14,353 nt of DNA, taken from Candidatus Desantisiibacteriota bacterium. Lineage in GTDB: Bacteria > JACRDZ01. Under the pieces are notes generated by a model. It was not told where the DNA came from, did not search any database, and was given only the letters and a program-made list of their open reading frames with translations. The DNA lies in contig JACQWU010000269.1 in assembly GCA_016209155.1 (NCBI GenBank), positions 1 through 14,353 of the forward strand, read 5' to 3'. This document shows, one piece after another, positions 6,747-12,298 of this stretch (positions are counted from its first letter, which is position 1; each line of letters opens with the position of its first letter). Position numbers and translations under genes: made by a program.

Positions 6747-8063
6747 ATGTATTCAGCTTTGAGTTCTCTGGATAATAGAGAGCTATCTACAATAATATGG
6801 TTTGTAATATTGATTATTTGGGTGTCTAAAGATGCTAAAGTAAGAAACTCAATTAAAGAATTTATTAAAGCTTCTTTGAAAAGATACATTATTATTTCCT
6901 TTATATTCCTTTTTGCATATACGTTAGTATCAACATGGTTGTTAAGTCATATCGGTTTATGGGATATTTCGCAAATTAAAAATACTATTTTTTGGTTCTT
7001 TTTAGTAGCAGCTGCATCGTTCTTGGAACTATCAAATATTGCTAACAACGATGAATATTTTAAGACTTCGATTAAAGACAATTTAAAAATTATTGTTGTA
7101 ATTGAATTTATTTTAAATTTTTATACATTTAGTTTTATTGCTGAGTTAATTTTTGTTCCGTTCCTTGTGATAATTGGCGTAACGTTAGCAGTATCCCAAA
7201 ATAAAGAAAAGAATAAAGCAGTAGCAAAATTTTTAAACTATATTACTAATCTTGTTGCTGTATTTATTATTATTTTTACGATTTATAAACTAATAACAGA
7301 ATTTAATGAAATCGCTAAAAAACAAACATTAATTGATTTTATTGTTCCAACAATACTTTCAATATTATTATTACCATACATATATATCCAATATGTTTAT
7401 ATTAACTACGATAAGATATTTTTTCGATTAAAATTTTTAATTAAAGATAAAATTTTATTTGTATACACGATGAAACAAGCGATAATCTGTTTTCATCTAA
7501 AAATAATACAACTAAAAAGGTGGGTAAATGCTCTCCATTATCAAAATATTAATTCTAAGTCTGATATTGATAGATCAATTGAAGAAATTTATAAACGTAT
7601 ATCTGAAGCAAAAAGTCCACCAATTGTTCCGGAAGAACTTGGATGGTCTCCATATAAAGCTACAGATTTCCTTAAAAGCGAAGGATTGAAAACAAATTTT
7701 TACAAGAAGTCCTTTGATAACATATGGTTTGCTGATTCTTCTTGTCTTGACGTAGATGATGAACTTATACTGAGCTCCGTTGTTTTTTGTTTGGAAGGTG
7801 ATAGCGTGGCTGTAAAATTTTTAAAATTAGAGATGAATATATTTAATAAAGAAAAATTAGAAGCACCACATCAACTTTTGTTGAAAATTGCATCCCAATT
7901 GTTCGAACAAGCAATTGGGAGTAATATTTCCGCTCAAGTATCCTCTGCAATAATAAAAGGAGGGAATATACAAGAGATTATTAAATCGAAGCTCGTGAAA
8001 GTTGTTACTAAAAATTTGAATAGTAATGTCTATATGATTATTTTTTCAATCGAAATCATTTGA
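6747..8063 (+). CDS. polytopic membrane protein of unknown function, third gene of the Gabija locus
   Basis: A 438-residue protein. I take ATG 6747 because AGGAG (6737-6741) is 5 nt upstream; the GTG at 6741 lies inside that site. The N-terminal half has about six or seven hydrophobic stretches (approximately residues 13-27, 46-68, 79-95, 113-127, 128-146, 165-185 and 200-220). The first is preceded by the conserved-looking NRELSTIIWF. The C-terminal half (about 260-438) is soluble and likely cytosolic. It contains ELGWSPYKATDFLKSEGL, then an alternating strand/helix pattern (VDDELILSSVVFCLEGDSVA), with no catalytic motif I recognise. The gene follows gajB by 90 bp on the same strand with no terminator between, so co-transcription is plausible. 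It could be an accessory membrane sensor or effector, or an unrelated passenger of the defence island. Confidence 0.7.
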   Translation: MYSALSSLDNRELSTIIWFVILIIWVSKDAKVRNSIKEFIKASLKRYIIISFIFLFAYTLVSTWLLSHIGLWDISQIKNTIFWFFLVAAASFLELSNIANNDEYFKTSIKDNLKIIVVIEFILNFYTFSFIAELIFVPFLVIIGVTLAVSQNKEKNKAVAKFLNYITNLVAVFIIIFTIYKLITEFNEIAKKQTLIDFIVPTILSILLLPYIYIQYVYINYDKIFFRLKFLIKDKILFVYTMKQAIICFHLKIIQLKRWVNALHYQNINSKSDIDRSIEEIYKRISEAKSPPIVPEELGWSPYKATDFLKSEGLKTNFYKKSFDNIWFADSSCLDVDDELILSSVVFCLEGDSVAVKFLKLEMNIFNKEKLEAPHQLLLKIASQLFEQAIGSNISAQVSSAIIKGGNIQEIIKSKLVKVVTKNLNSNVYMIIFSIEII

Positions 8064-8169
8064 CTGACAATATAGATACTGAATATTTCGCAAGCATTTA
8101 CCCCCTCTTGCCAACCCTCTTGTCTTGCAGCCTAATCCTTGCTACAATGATATTGTTTTTGAGCATGAT
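8064..8169. other. convergent gap with short direct repeats
   Basis: This 106-bp gap lies between the plus-strand membrane gene and the end of the minus-strand recombinase. No classic terminator hairpin is visible. CCCTCTTG occurs at 8103-8110 and 8115-8122, 12 bp apart, within a C/T-rich stretch that differs in base composition from the flanking AT-rich DNA. It might belong to the recombinase module (an attachment or 3' boundary segment), but this is not demonstrated. Confidence 0.35.
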
Positions 8170-9597
8170 TTATTCTTCCTTGTTGCCGGAAACAAACCAA
8201 TTTTTGGCTTGATTTGCGAAAAAAATCATATTTTTTATAGGTTCTAACCATTTTTGTAGGTTGTTATTGTTTTGCTGAATTTTTTCTTCTAATTGCCACT
8301 TTTTACGTGAAAGCTCTTGTTTCTTTTGGGAAAATTCCTCTTTATCAAACACACCTTCCAATAAAAGATCGGTTAATCTTTTTAAGGCGCAATCAGTTTT
8401 TTCTAAAGATAATTTTTGCGATTCCAAAATATTTCTTGATTCTTTTTTATCATCATCTTTAACTTCGTCAAAATATTTGATTGCCCAGTCCCTAAACTTA
8501 TTAGGAATAAATATTTTTTCTAAATACGCCAATATTTGGTTTTCAATTTCTTCCATCTTGACCGGCAATTGTTTGCATAAAACACCCTTTTTTCTTTTGG
8601 TGCAGTGATAATAGGTGTAATGATGGACATTGCCGTTTTTTTGGCATTTAGTTTTTTCTTCCGCAGTTATCATACTTCCGCATTCTCCGCATCTCATAAT
8701 ACCGGTATAAGCAAATTCGTGAGTTTTAGACCTTGGCCTGTCTTTCCTACCTAAAATATATTGGGCTTCTTCAAATTGAGTCAAAGTAATCATTGGTTCA
8801 TGAATGCCTTTATATTCTTTAGATTCTCCATCTTGTTTTCTTCTAATAATTCCGGCATAAAACGGATTAGAAAACATTGCATAAACACGACTTAAAGAGA
8901 GAGGTTTTTTACCTGTATCCTTCCGCCCTTTGGTTCTTAATCCTAATTCATTTGTAGCTATAGCGGAAATTTTTTCTATGCCATCGCTTCTTAATAATAA
9001 TTCCCACATTTTTTTCACTAATTCAAACCGTTCGGGATCTTTAACAATTATTTTATTATGATTCGCATCTGTGCGGTTTAAATAGCCGATAGGCGCAAGT
9101 CCGGGCAAAATGCCTTTTTCCAGCTTATGTCTAATGCCTCTTTTTACATTTTTTCTTAAGTCAATAATAAATTGATTAGCCATGCCGAATTCAAGAACCA
9201 TTAGCAATATGTTGTCTCCGGGAAAATAATCTTTTTCAAACGTGACAATATGCTTTATTGTTTCTTCTTGAAGCATCATTTGCACTGTTGCTGCGTCAAT
9301 CGGATTTCTTGCCAGACGATCAAGTTTCCAAGCCAGAATACCTTGCGCTTGATTCTTCTCAATTATTTTTAGCATTTTATTAAAAATAGGTCTGCCTTGT
9401 TTTTTGGCAGACCTGGATTCAAAGAAAACATCAACAATTTCTAAATTGCGTTTCTTTGCTAATTCCCTAAGCTCATTAATTTGGGATTCAATGGAAAGCA
9501 CCTGCCTCCCATCATCAACAGTGGATTTCCGAGCATAGATAATATATTTGTTATGATTTTTTACTTCCTCCATATTTTTCTTGTTGGTTAAAATCAT
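8170..9597 (-). CDS. large serine recombinase (site-specific integrase/resolvase)
   Basis: A 475-residue protein. The catalytic domain begins with YIIYARKSTVDDG, where Ser25 is the nucleophile that links to DNA, followed by SIESQ and KLDRLARNP (conserved catalytic arginines). The Recombinase domain follows with PIGYLNR and the region to about 240. A zinc ribbon is at about 300-345 (MRCGECGS, TKCQ, YYHC, VLCK). Then comes a Lys/Glu-rich coiled coil at about 380-455. This is the full architecture of a phage-type large serine integrase at normal length. The start could also be ATG 9573 (MEEVKNHNK); neither start has a clear SD. It overlaps the small ORF upstream by up to 47 nt. It is convergent with the Gabija locus and probably mobilises the region or a part of it; its att sites are not identified. 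Confidence 0.93.
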   Translation of the reverse strand: MILTNKKNMEEVKNHNKYIIYARKSTVDDGRQVLSIESQINELRELAKKRNLEIVDVFFESRSAKKQGRPIFNKMLKIIEKNQAQGILAWKLDRLARNPIDAATVQMMLQEETIKHIVTFEKDYFPGDNILLMVLEFGMANQFIIDLRKNVKRGIRHKLEKGILPGLAPIGYLNRTDANHNKIIVKDPERFELVKKMWELLLRSDGIEKISAIATNELGLRTKGRKDTGKKPLSLSRVYAMFSNPFYAGIIRRKQDGESKEYKGIHEPMITLTQFEEAQYILGRKDRPRSKTHEFAYTGIMRCGECGSMITAEEKTKCQKNGNVHHYTYYHCTKRKKGVLCKQLPVKMEEIENQILAYLEKIFIPNKFRDWAIKYFDEVKDDDKKESRNILESQKLSLEKTDCALKRLTDLLLEGVFDKEEFSQKKQELSRKKWQLEEKIQQNNNNLQKWLEPIKNMIFFANQAKNWFVSGNKEE

Positions 9598-9739
9598 TGG
9601 GCAAAGGTCGAAATATAATCTGACAGAATCTCATAAAATTTTTTGCCAATATTTCAGCTTGTTCGTGTGATATGTTTTCAGAAAATACTTCATTATGAAT
9701 TTGTTGAAATTCCCGGATAGCCTCTTTTGATAATTGCAT
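9551..9739 (-). CDS. small acidic leader protein of the serine recombinase
   Basis: A 62-residue protein from ATG 9739 (MQLSKEAIREFQQIHNEVF); a GTG at 9769 would add ten hydrophobic residues. The sequence is helical: KEAIREFQQIHNEVFSENIS, then HEQAEILAKNFMRFCQIIF and RPLPND. I recognise this pattern (helix, D/N-IS-EEA, LxRxxxIIxRP) as that of small conserved proteins that sit directly upstream of serine recombinases in candidate-phyla bacteria; the role is unknown. The 3' end overlaps the recombinase start, so translation is coupled. A partner that modulates recombinase direction is one possibility. There is no obvious ribosome site. Confidence 0.65.
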   Translation of the reverse strand: MQLSKEAIREFQQIHNEVFSENISHEQAEILAKNFMRFCQIIFRPLPNDFNQQEKYGGSKKS

Positions 9740-9769
9740 AAATGAAAGTAAAATGATTGATACTTTCAC

Positions 9770-9982
9770 AATAGCAAATTATCAAAAACGCTATAAGACA
9801 GGTAATTTTGTTTGAATAAGCAACAAACGCTAATATTACCGATTTGCGCATTTTTTTTAATGTGTTCACAAGAATACCGCTCGTTGGGAATGAAGTCAAA
9901 TCCGCTCAATTTTTTATGACTTATCCCCACCCTACCCTTCTTTTTTATCCTTCTGGATAATTTTATCTCTCTTATAAAAATC
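9770..9982. other. non-coding stretch upstream of the recombinase module
   Basis: About 210 bp without a convincing gene. Two short minus-strand readings exist (up to 72 codons), but they lack ribosome sites and family signals and overlap each other. The stretch holds the minus-strand promoter candidate at 9871-9899. For large serine recombinases the attachment site is often beside the 5' end of the gene, so this is a logical place to look for it; no clear dyad core was found by eye. Confidence 0.4.
9871..9899 (-). promoter_or_regulatory. candidate promoter for the small ORF and recombinase
   Basis: On the minus strand TTGACT (9899-9894) is followed after exactly 17 nt by TATTCT (9876-9871). 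The -35 matches consensus at five of six positions and the -10 at four of six. Transcription would start near 9864, about 125 nt before the ATG at 9739. Confidence 0.4.
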
Positions 9983-10019
9983 ATCCCTTTTGTTAAAATT
10001 TAACAGGAGGGATTTTTTT
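9983..10019 (+). terminator. strong hairpin with T-tract, possible bidirectional terminator
   Basis: ATCCCTTTTGTTAAA (9983-9997) pairs with TTTAACAGGAGGGAT (9999-10013) over 15 positions, two of them G-U. A seven-T run follows at 10013-10019. On the other side a run of A (9976-9980) gives a T tract on the minus strand, so it could stop transcription both ways and insulate the recombinase unit from the xre unit. Confidence 0.6.
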
Positions 10020-10024
10020 ATTTT

Positions 10025-10075
10025 ATCCGCTCCTGATAATATCCTTCCGAATTTATTTAAAATCAGGAGCGGGAT
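10025..10075. repeat. inverted repeat with 24-bp spacer
   Basis: ATCCGCTCCTGAT (10025-10037) and ATCAGGAGCGGGAT (10062-10075) are inverted copies with one bulged base, separated by 24 AT-rich bp. There is no T tract. It could be a regulator dyad, a recombinase site or a weak hairpin; it lies between two other hairpins. Confidence 0.6.
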
Positions 10076-10145
10076 TAATTAATATTTTGATCTTTTTGGT
10101 ATTGTCTCTCTTCGAGGGCATGCCTGCTTGCTATCAGGAGGGATA

Positions 10146-10172
10146 ACCCCATTAGATGTTATCTAACGGGGT
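10146..10172 (+). promoter_or_regulatory. leader hairpin before the XRE gene
   Basis: ACCCCATTAGAT (10146-10157), loop GTT, ATCTAACGGGGT (10161-10172) form a 12-bp stem with a single A-C mismatch. It ends 8 nt before the ribosome site GGAGGGG (10181-10187), so it can affect translation initiation. No T tract follows, which argues against a simple terminator. Confidence 0.6.
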
Positions 10173-10202
10173 AAATAATTGGAGGGGTCAAACAAAATTA
10201 TT

Positions 10203-10643
10203 ATGGTTCTACAAAACTCACCACAAGTGGTTCTACTAAGTTCCGTTCGACAAGCTCATGACAAGTCACCACAAGTGGCTCAACGCAACTCGCTGCAAAT
10301 GGCAGATTTTATTAATAGCATCCGGATCTTGCGTCAAAAGAGAGAGTATAAACAAAAAGAGTTGGCGTATATTTTAAACAAAAAATCATCGCTTGTAAGC
10401 AAGTGGGAAAAAGGAATTACCTTCCCAAATTTAGAAAACGCTTTTAAATTAGCCATTGCGCTCTCTACCCCGGTAGAGTTTGTTTTCAAAGAACTTTTCA
10501 ATTCTCTAAAAGTAGAAATAATGCCTCGCAAAGATTATGTTTGTCAAAAGATTGTTAGAAACAAGGAAAATGGTTCGATAAGCTCACCACAAGATGGATT
10601 TAGTGAGTCTAATGGTGATAATACCATTGATACTGTAAAATAA
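10203..10643 (+). CDS. XRE-family helix-turn-helix regulator with repeat-derived termini
   Basis: I use ATG 10203, though GGAGGGG is 15 nt away. A TTG at 10179 overlaps the site, and the conserved part starts only at ATG 10299 (MADFINSIRILRQKREYKQ). That core has the XRE fold: IRILRQKREYKQKELAYILN, then the recognition helix KKSSLVSKWEKGITFPNLEN and the packing helix FKLAIALSTPVEFVFKELF. Such proteins bind operator DNA as dimers. The first 32 residues (from 10203) are encoded by the repeats at 10217-10278. The tail after about residue 115 is encoded by another copy at 10572-10597 and is polar and likely disordered. Direct neighbours are the hairpin leader and the RuvC-like gene, which may be co-transcribed. 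Targets are unknown; autoregulation is typical of the family. Confidence 0.75.
   Translation: MVLQNSPQVVLLSSVRQAHDKSPQVAQRNSLQMADFINSIRILRQKREYKQKELAYILNKKSSLVSKWEKGITFPNLENAFKLAIALSTPVEFVFKELFNSLKVEIMPRKDYVCQKIVRNKENGSISSPQDGFSESNGDNTIDTVK
10217..10278 (+). repeat. interspersed repeat cluster in the 5' part of the XRE gene
   Basis: TCACCACAAGTGG occurs exactly at 10218-10230 and 10266-10278 (48 bp apart), with GTTCGACAAGCTC at 10245-10257 between them. The sequence is richer in G and C than the surroundings. Its termini contain the small dyad CCAC..GTGG. Confidence 0.75.
10572..10597 (+). repeat. third copy of the interspersed repeat, 3' part of the XRE gene
   Basis: GTTCGATAAGCTC (10573-10585) differs at one base from the copy at 10245-10257 and runs directly into TCACCACAAG (10584-10593), the start of the 13-mer found twice upstream. 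It is in the same orientation, so the XRE core is bracketed by direct repeats. Confidence 0.7.
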
Positions 10644-10671
10644 ATTTCTTTTTAATAAAATGCTCCGCAGG

Positions 10672-10716
10672 AAAGCCCCGCAAGCGAACGAGTTCTCAAT
10701 GGGGCAGGCAGGCTTT
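10672..10716 (+). terminator. possible terminator after the XRE gene
   Basis: AAAGCC (10672-10677) can pair with GGCTTT (10711-10716), followed by T residues to 10719; an alternative pairing is GCCCC (10675-10679) with GGGGC (10701-10705). The loop is long, so efficiency is doubtful and read-through into the RuvC-like gene remains possible. Confidence 0.35.
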
Positions 10717-10768
10717 TTTGCGGGATAAATAGACTGGTTTATTCGTAAAAAACTTTAAGATATAAAAT

Positions 10769-11287
10769 ATGAACTATAAAATCAAACAACCAAAAAGAAT
10801 ACTTGCTGTTGATCCTGGAACTCGTTATTTTGGAGTTGTTGTTATAGAAGATGGCGAGCTAATTTATTACGGTGTAAAAACAATCAAAACAAATCAACCA
10901 CCGCAAAAAAGAATTAATGAGGCAAAGGCAATTATTCAAAAACTGATTGATTTATATCAACCACACACTTTAATAATTAAAAAGCCTAAACCGCATTGGA
11001 GCAGGCAGTCAAAGCTGTTGTTAAAAATAACTGGTGTGATTAAAGAAATGGCAAAGGCAAATAGAATGCGGATAAAAAATATAACTCCCGATCAAGTCAG
11101 AGAGAGAATTTGTGGAAACGCGAAAGCAAATAAAAATGAAATGCTTAATGTTTTATTACAAAAATATCCTGCTTTGCGGATTATTATAGATATCAATAAA
11201 ACCAAAGACATATATTGGAATCACTTGTTTGGTGCTATAGTGTTGGGAATTTTAGTCTTTTATAAAAACGATGAGATTCTTAAATAA
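10769..11287 (+). CDS. RuvC-like (RNase H fold) protein with altered active site
   Basis: A 172-residue protein from ATG 10769, no SD visible. The opening ILAVDPGTRYFGVVVIEDGE is the first strand of the RuvC/RNase H fold with its metal-binding Asp. FICGN-like sequence (RERICGNAKANKNEM) also matches the RuvC-like family. The other catalytic acids seem lost. The strand that should read V-I-E-K-T reads LIIKKP (Glu to Lys), and the C-terminal helix expected as NMFDAVALG reads HLFGAIVLG (Asp to Gly). Each change needs a single base. RuvC-type enzymes resolve Holliday junctions with four acidic residues, so this copy may be inactive or a binding-only version. It follows the XRE gene on the same strand, 125 bp away. 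It is a relative of the many short RuvC-like genes in candidate-phyla genomes rather than canonical ruvC. Confidence 0.75.
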   Translation: MNYKIKQPKRILAVDPGTRYFGVVVIEDGELIYYGVKTIKTNQPPQKRINEAKAIIQKLIDLYQPHTLIIKKPKPHWSRQSKLLLKITGVIKEMAKANRMRIKNITPDQVRERICGNAKANKNEMLNVLLQKYPALRIIIDINKTKDIYWNHLFGAIVLGILVFYKNDEILK

Positions 11288-11316
11288 AAATAATTACAAT
11301 AATGATACATAAAAAC

Positions 11317-11344
11317 TTGACTTATTTTAAAGGAAATGTAAAAT
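11317..11344 (+). promoter_or_regulatory. candidate promoter for the TM/PLD-like gene
   Basis: TTGACT (11317-11322) and TAAAAT (11339-11344) are separated by 16 nt; each matches consensus at five of six positions. Transcription would begin near 11351, at the first arm of the hairpins described next. Confidence 0.5.
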
Positions 11345-11348
11345 AAAT

Positions 11349-11407
11349 ATAATCTACAATAAATAAAAAAGAGAATTGTAGTCTTTTAGTAGATTATTGT
11401 ATTTTTT
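11349..11407 (+). ncRNA. leader with two mutually exclusive hairpins (attenuator or small RNA candidate)
   Basis: ATAATCTAC (11349-11357) pairs perfectly with GTAGATTAT (11389-11397), followed shortly by six T (11402-11407), like a terminator. CTACAAT (11354-11360) pairs perfectly with ATTGTAG (11375-11381). The two share CTAC at 11354-11357, so only one can form fully. The structure sits between the promoter candidate and the gene at 11444. No known riboswitch class is recognised. Confidence 0.45.
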
Positions 11408-11443
11408 ATACTTGATTCCCTAAAATATTAAGGAGGCAAAAAA

Positions 11444-12238
11444 ATGGAAAACAAAAAAGAAGATACCTCTGCAATATTTTTCCAAAAAGATGACAAACTA
11501 TTATATATTACAGGAATAATTGGAGTTGCAATATCTTTTGCTGATTTCATTGGAATTTTAGATAATTTTTTATGGATAAAAAATAGAATTCCTCAACTGA
11601 TTTTATTGCTTTTGGCAACAACAGTTTTATATTTGAGTAAGGCTTTAAAAAGAATAGAAAATAAAATAGAAATTACCGCCTTATATAATTTAACAAAACC
11701 TGATGTTATTGTATTTAAAGGATTAACAGAGGCGTATAATTATATTTCTAATAAAATTATAAATGCTAAAAAAAGTATAGACGATATTACATGGGCTGCC
11801 TATACAGGTCATAGAACAAAAGAAGAACAAGAAGCTTACAATAATTATGTAAAAACAATTGAGAGAGTATGCAAAAAGGGGACTATCAGCTACAGAGAAA
11901 TTGCAAGTCTTGCAGATAAACATTATTTTACACGTTCATTTAATCTGTTAGAACATTATAGTTACCATTTAGCTTACCATAATTTATCATCACTAACTGT
12001 ACCTTTAATATCATATATTATTATTGACAATGAAGAAGTTATTATTGGATTTTATAAAGTACCTGGTCAAAAAGAACCTTTAGAAGGGATTAAATATATG
12101 AACATTTGCAACCCTGTTCTCGTTAAATTTTTTAAAGATTATTACGATTGTATTTGGAACGATGCTGAGAAATTAAAAGAATCTACCGATATAAATATGC
12201 AAAAAATTAATGAAATTAAAGTTAAATTGGGAGCATAG
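11444..12238 (+). CDS. two-TM membrane protein with possible phospholipase-D-like domain
   Basis: A 264-residue protein with a very good start (AAGGAGG at 11430-11436, 7 nt before ATG). Two hydrophobic segments, about residues 19-40 (YITGIIGVAISFADFIGIL) and 48-67 (PQLILLLLATTVLYLSKAL), anchor it; a short coiled stretch follows (KRIENKIE). Residues 85-235 have a strand/helix order reminiscent of the PLD fold: YISNKIINAKKSIDDITWAA, then HYSYHLAYHN, then PLISYIIIDNEEVIIGFY and FKDYYDCIWNDAEKL. The HxKxxxxD catalytic motif is not present, so enzymatic activity is unlikely; PLD-like pseudoenzymes of this layout can act as sensors. The gene stands alone between a promoter/leader and an AT hairpin. 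The fold call is tentative. Confidence 0.6.
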   Translation: MENKKEDTSAIFFQKDDKLLYITGIIGVAISFADFIGILDNFLWIKNRIPQLILLLLATTVLYLSKALKRIENKIEITALYNLTKPDVIVFKGLTEAYNYISNKIINAKKSIDDITWAAYTGHRTKEEQEAYNNYVKTIERVCKKGTISYREIASLADKHYFTRSFNLLEHYSYHLAYHNLSSLTVPLISYIIIDNEEVIIGFYKVPGQKEPLEGIKYMNICNPVLVKFFKDYYDCIWNDAEKLKESTDINMQKINEIKVKLGA

Positions 12239-12253
12239 TTGTTTAAAAATATT

Positions 12254-12286
12254 ATTTATTTATAATGAGTCTAATTATAAATAAAT
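12254..12286 (+). repeat. perfect 13-bp AT-only inverted repeat
   Basis: ATTTATTTATAAT (12254-12266) and ATTATAAATAAAT (12274-12286) are exact inverted copies with a 7-nt loop GAGTCTA. It starts 16 nt after the previous stop and ends right before GGA (12287-12289), the probable ribosome site of the peptidase. Without a T tract it is more likely a translation-control or RNA-stability hairpin, or a weak terminator. Confidence 0.65.
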
Positions 12287-12298
12287 GGAATGAAATTT

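Noticed and set aside
3114-8169. Direct repeats flanking the Gabija locus as insertion-site duplications
   Set aside because: Comparison by eye of the left edge (3110-3170) with the right edge (8064-8169) showed no shared repeat of useful length.
9693-9984. Two overlapping minus-strand readings (68 and 72 codons) upstream of the recombinase ORF
   Set aside because: No ribosome sites, no recognisable domain, and they overlap each other and the hairpin at 9983; treated as non-coding, though conservation was not tested.
10217-10597. A CRISPR array in the XRE gene
   Set aside because: Only two or three imperfect short repeats with unequal spacing, inside an open reading frame; they are interspersed repeats.
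10658-10730. tRNA or structured RNA in the GC-rich segment after the XRE gene
   Set aside because: No cloverleaf or anticodon arm can be drawn; the segment fits a weak terminator better.
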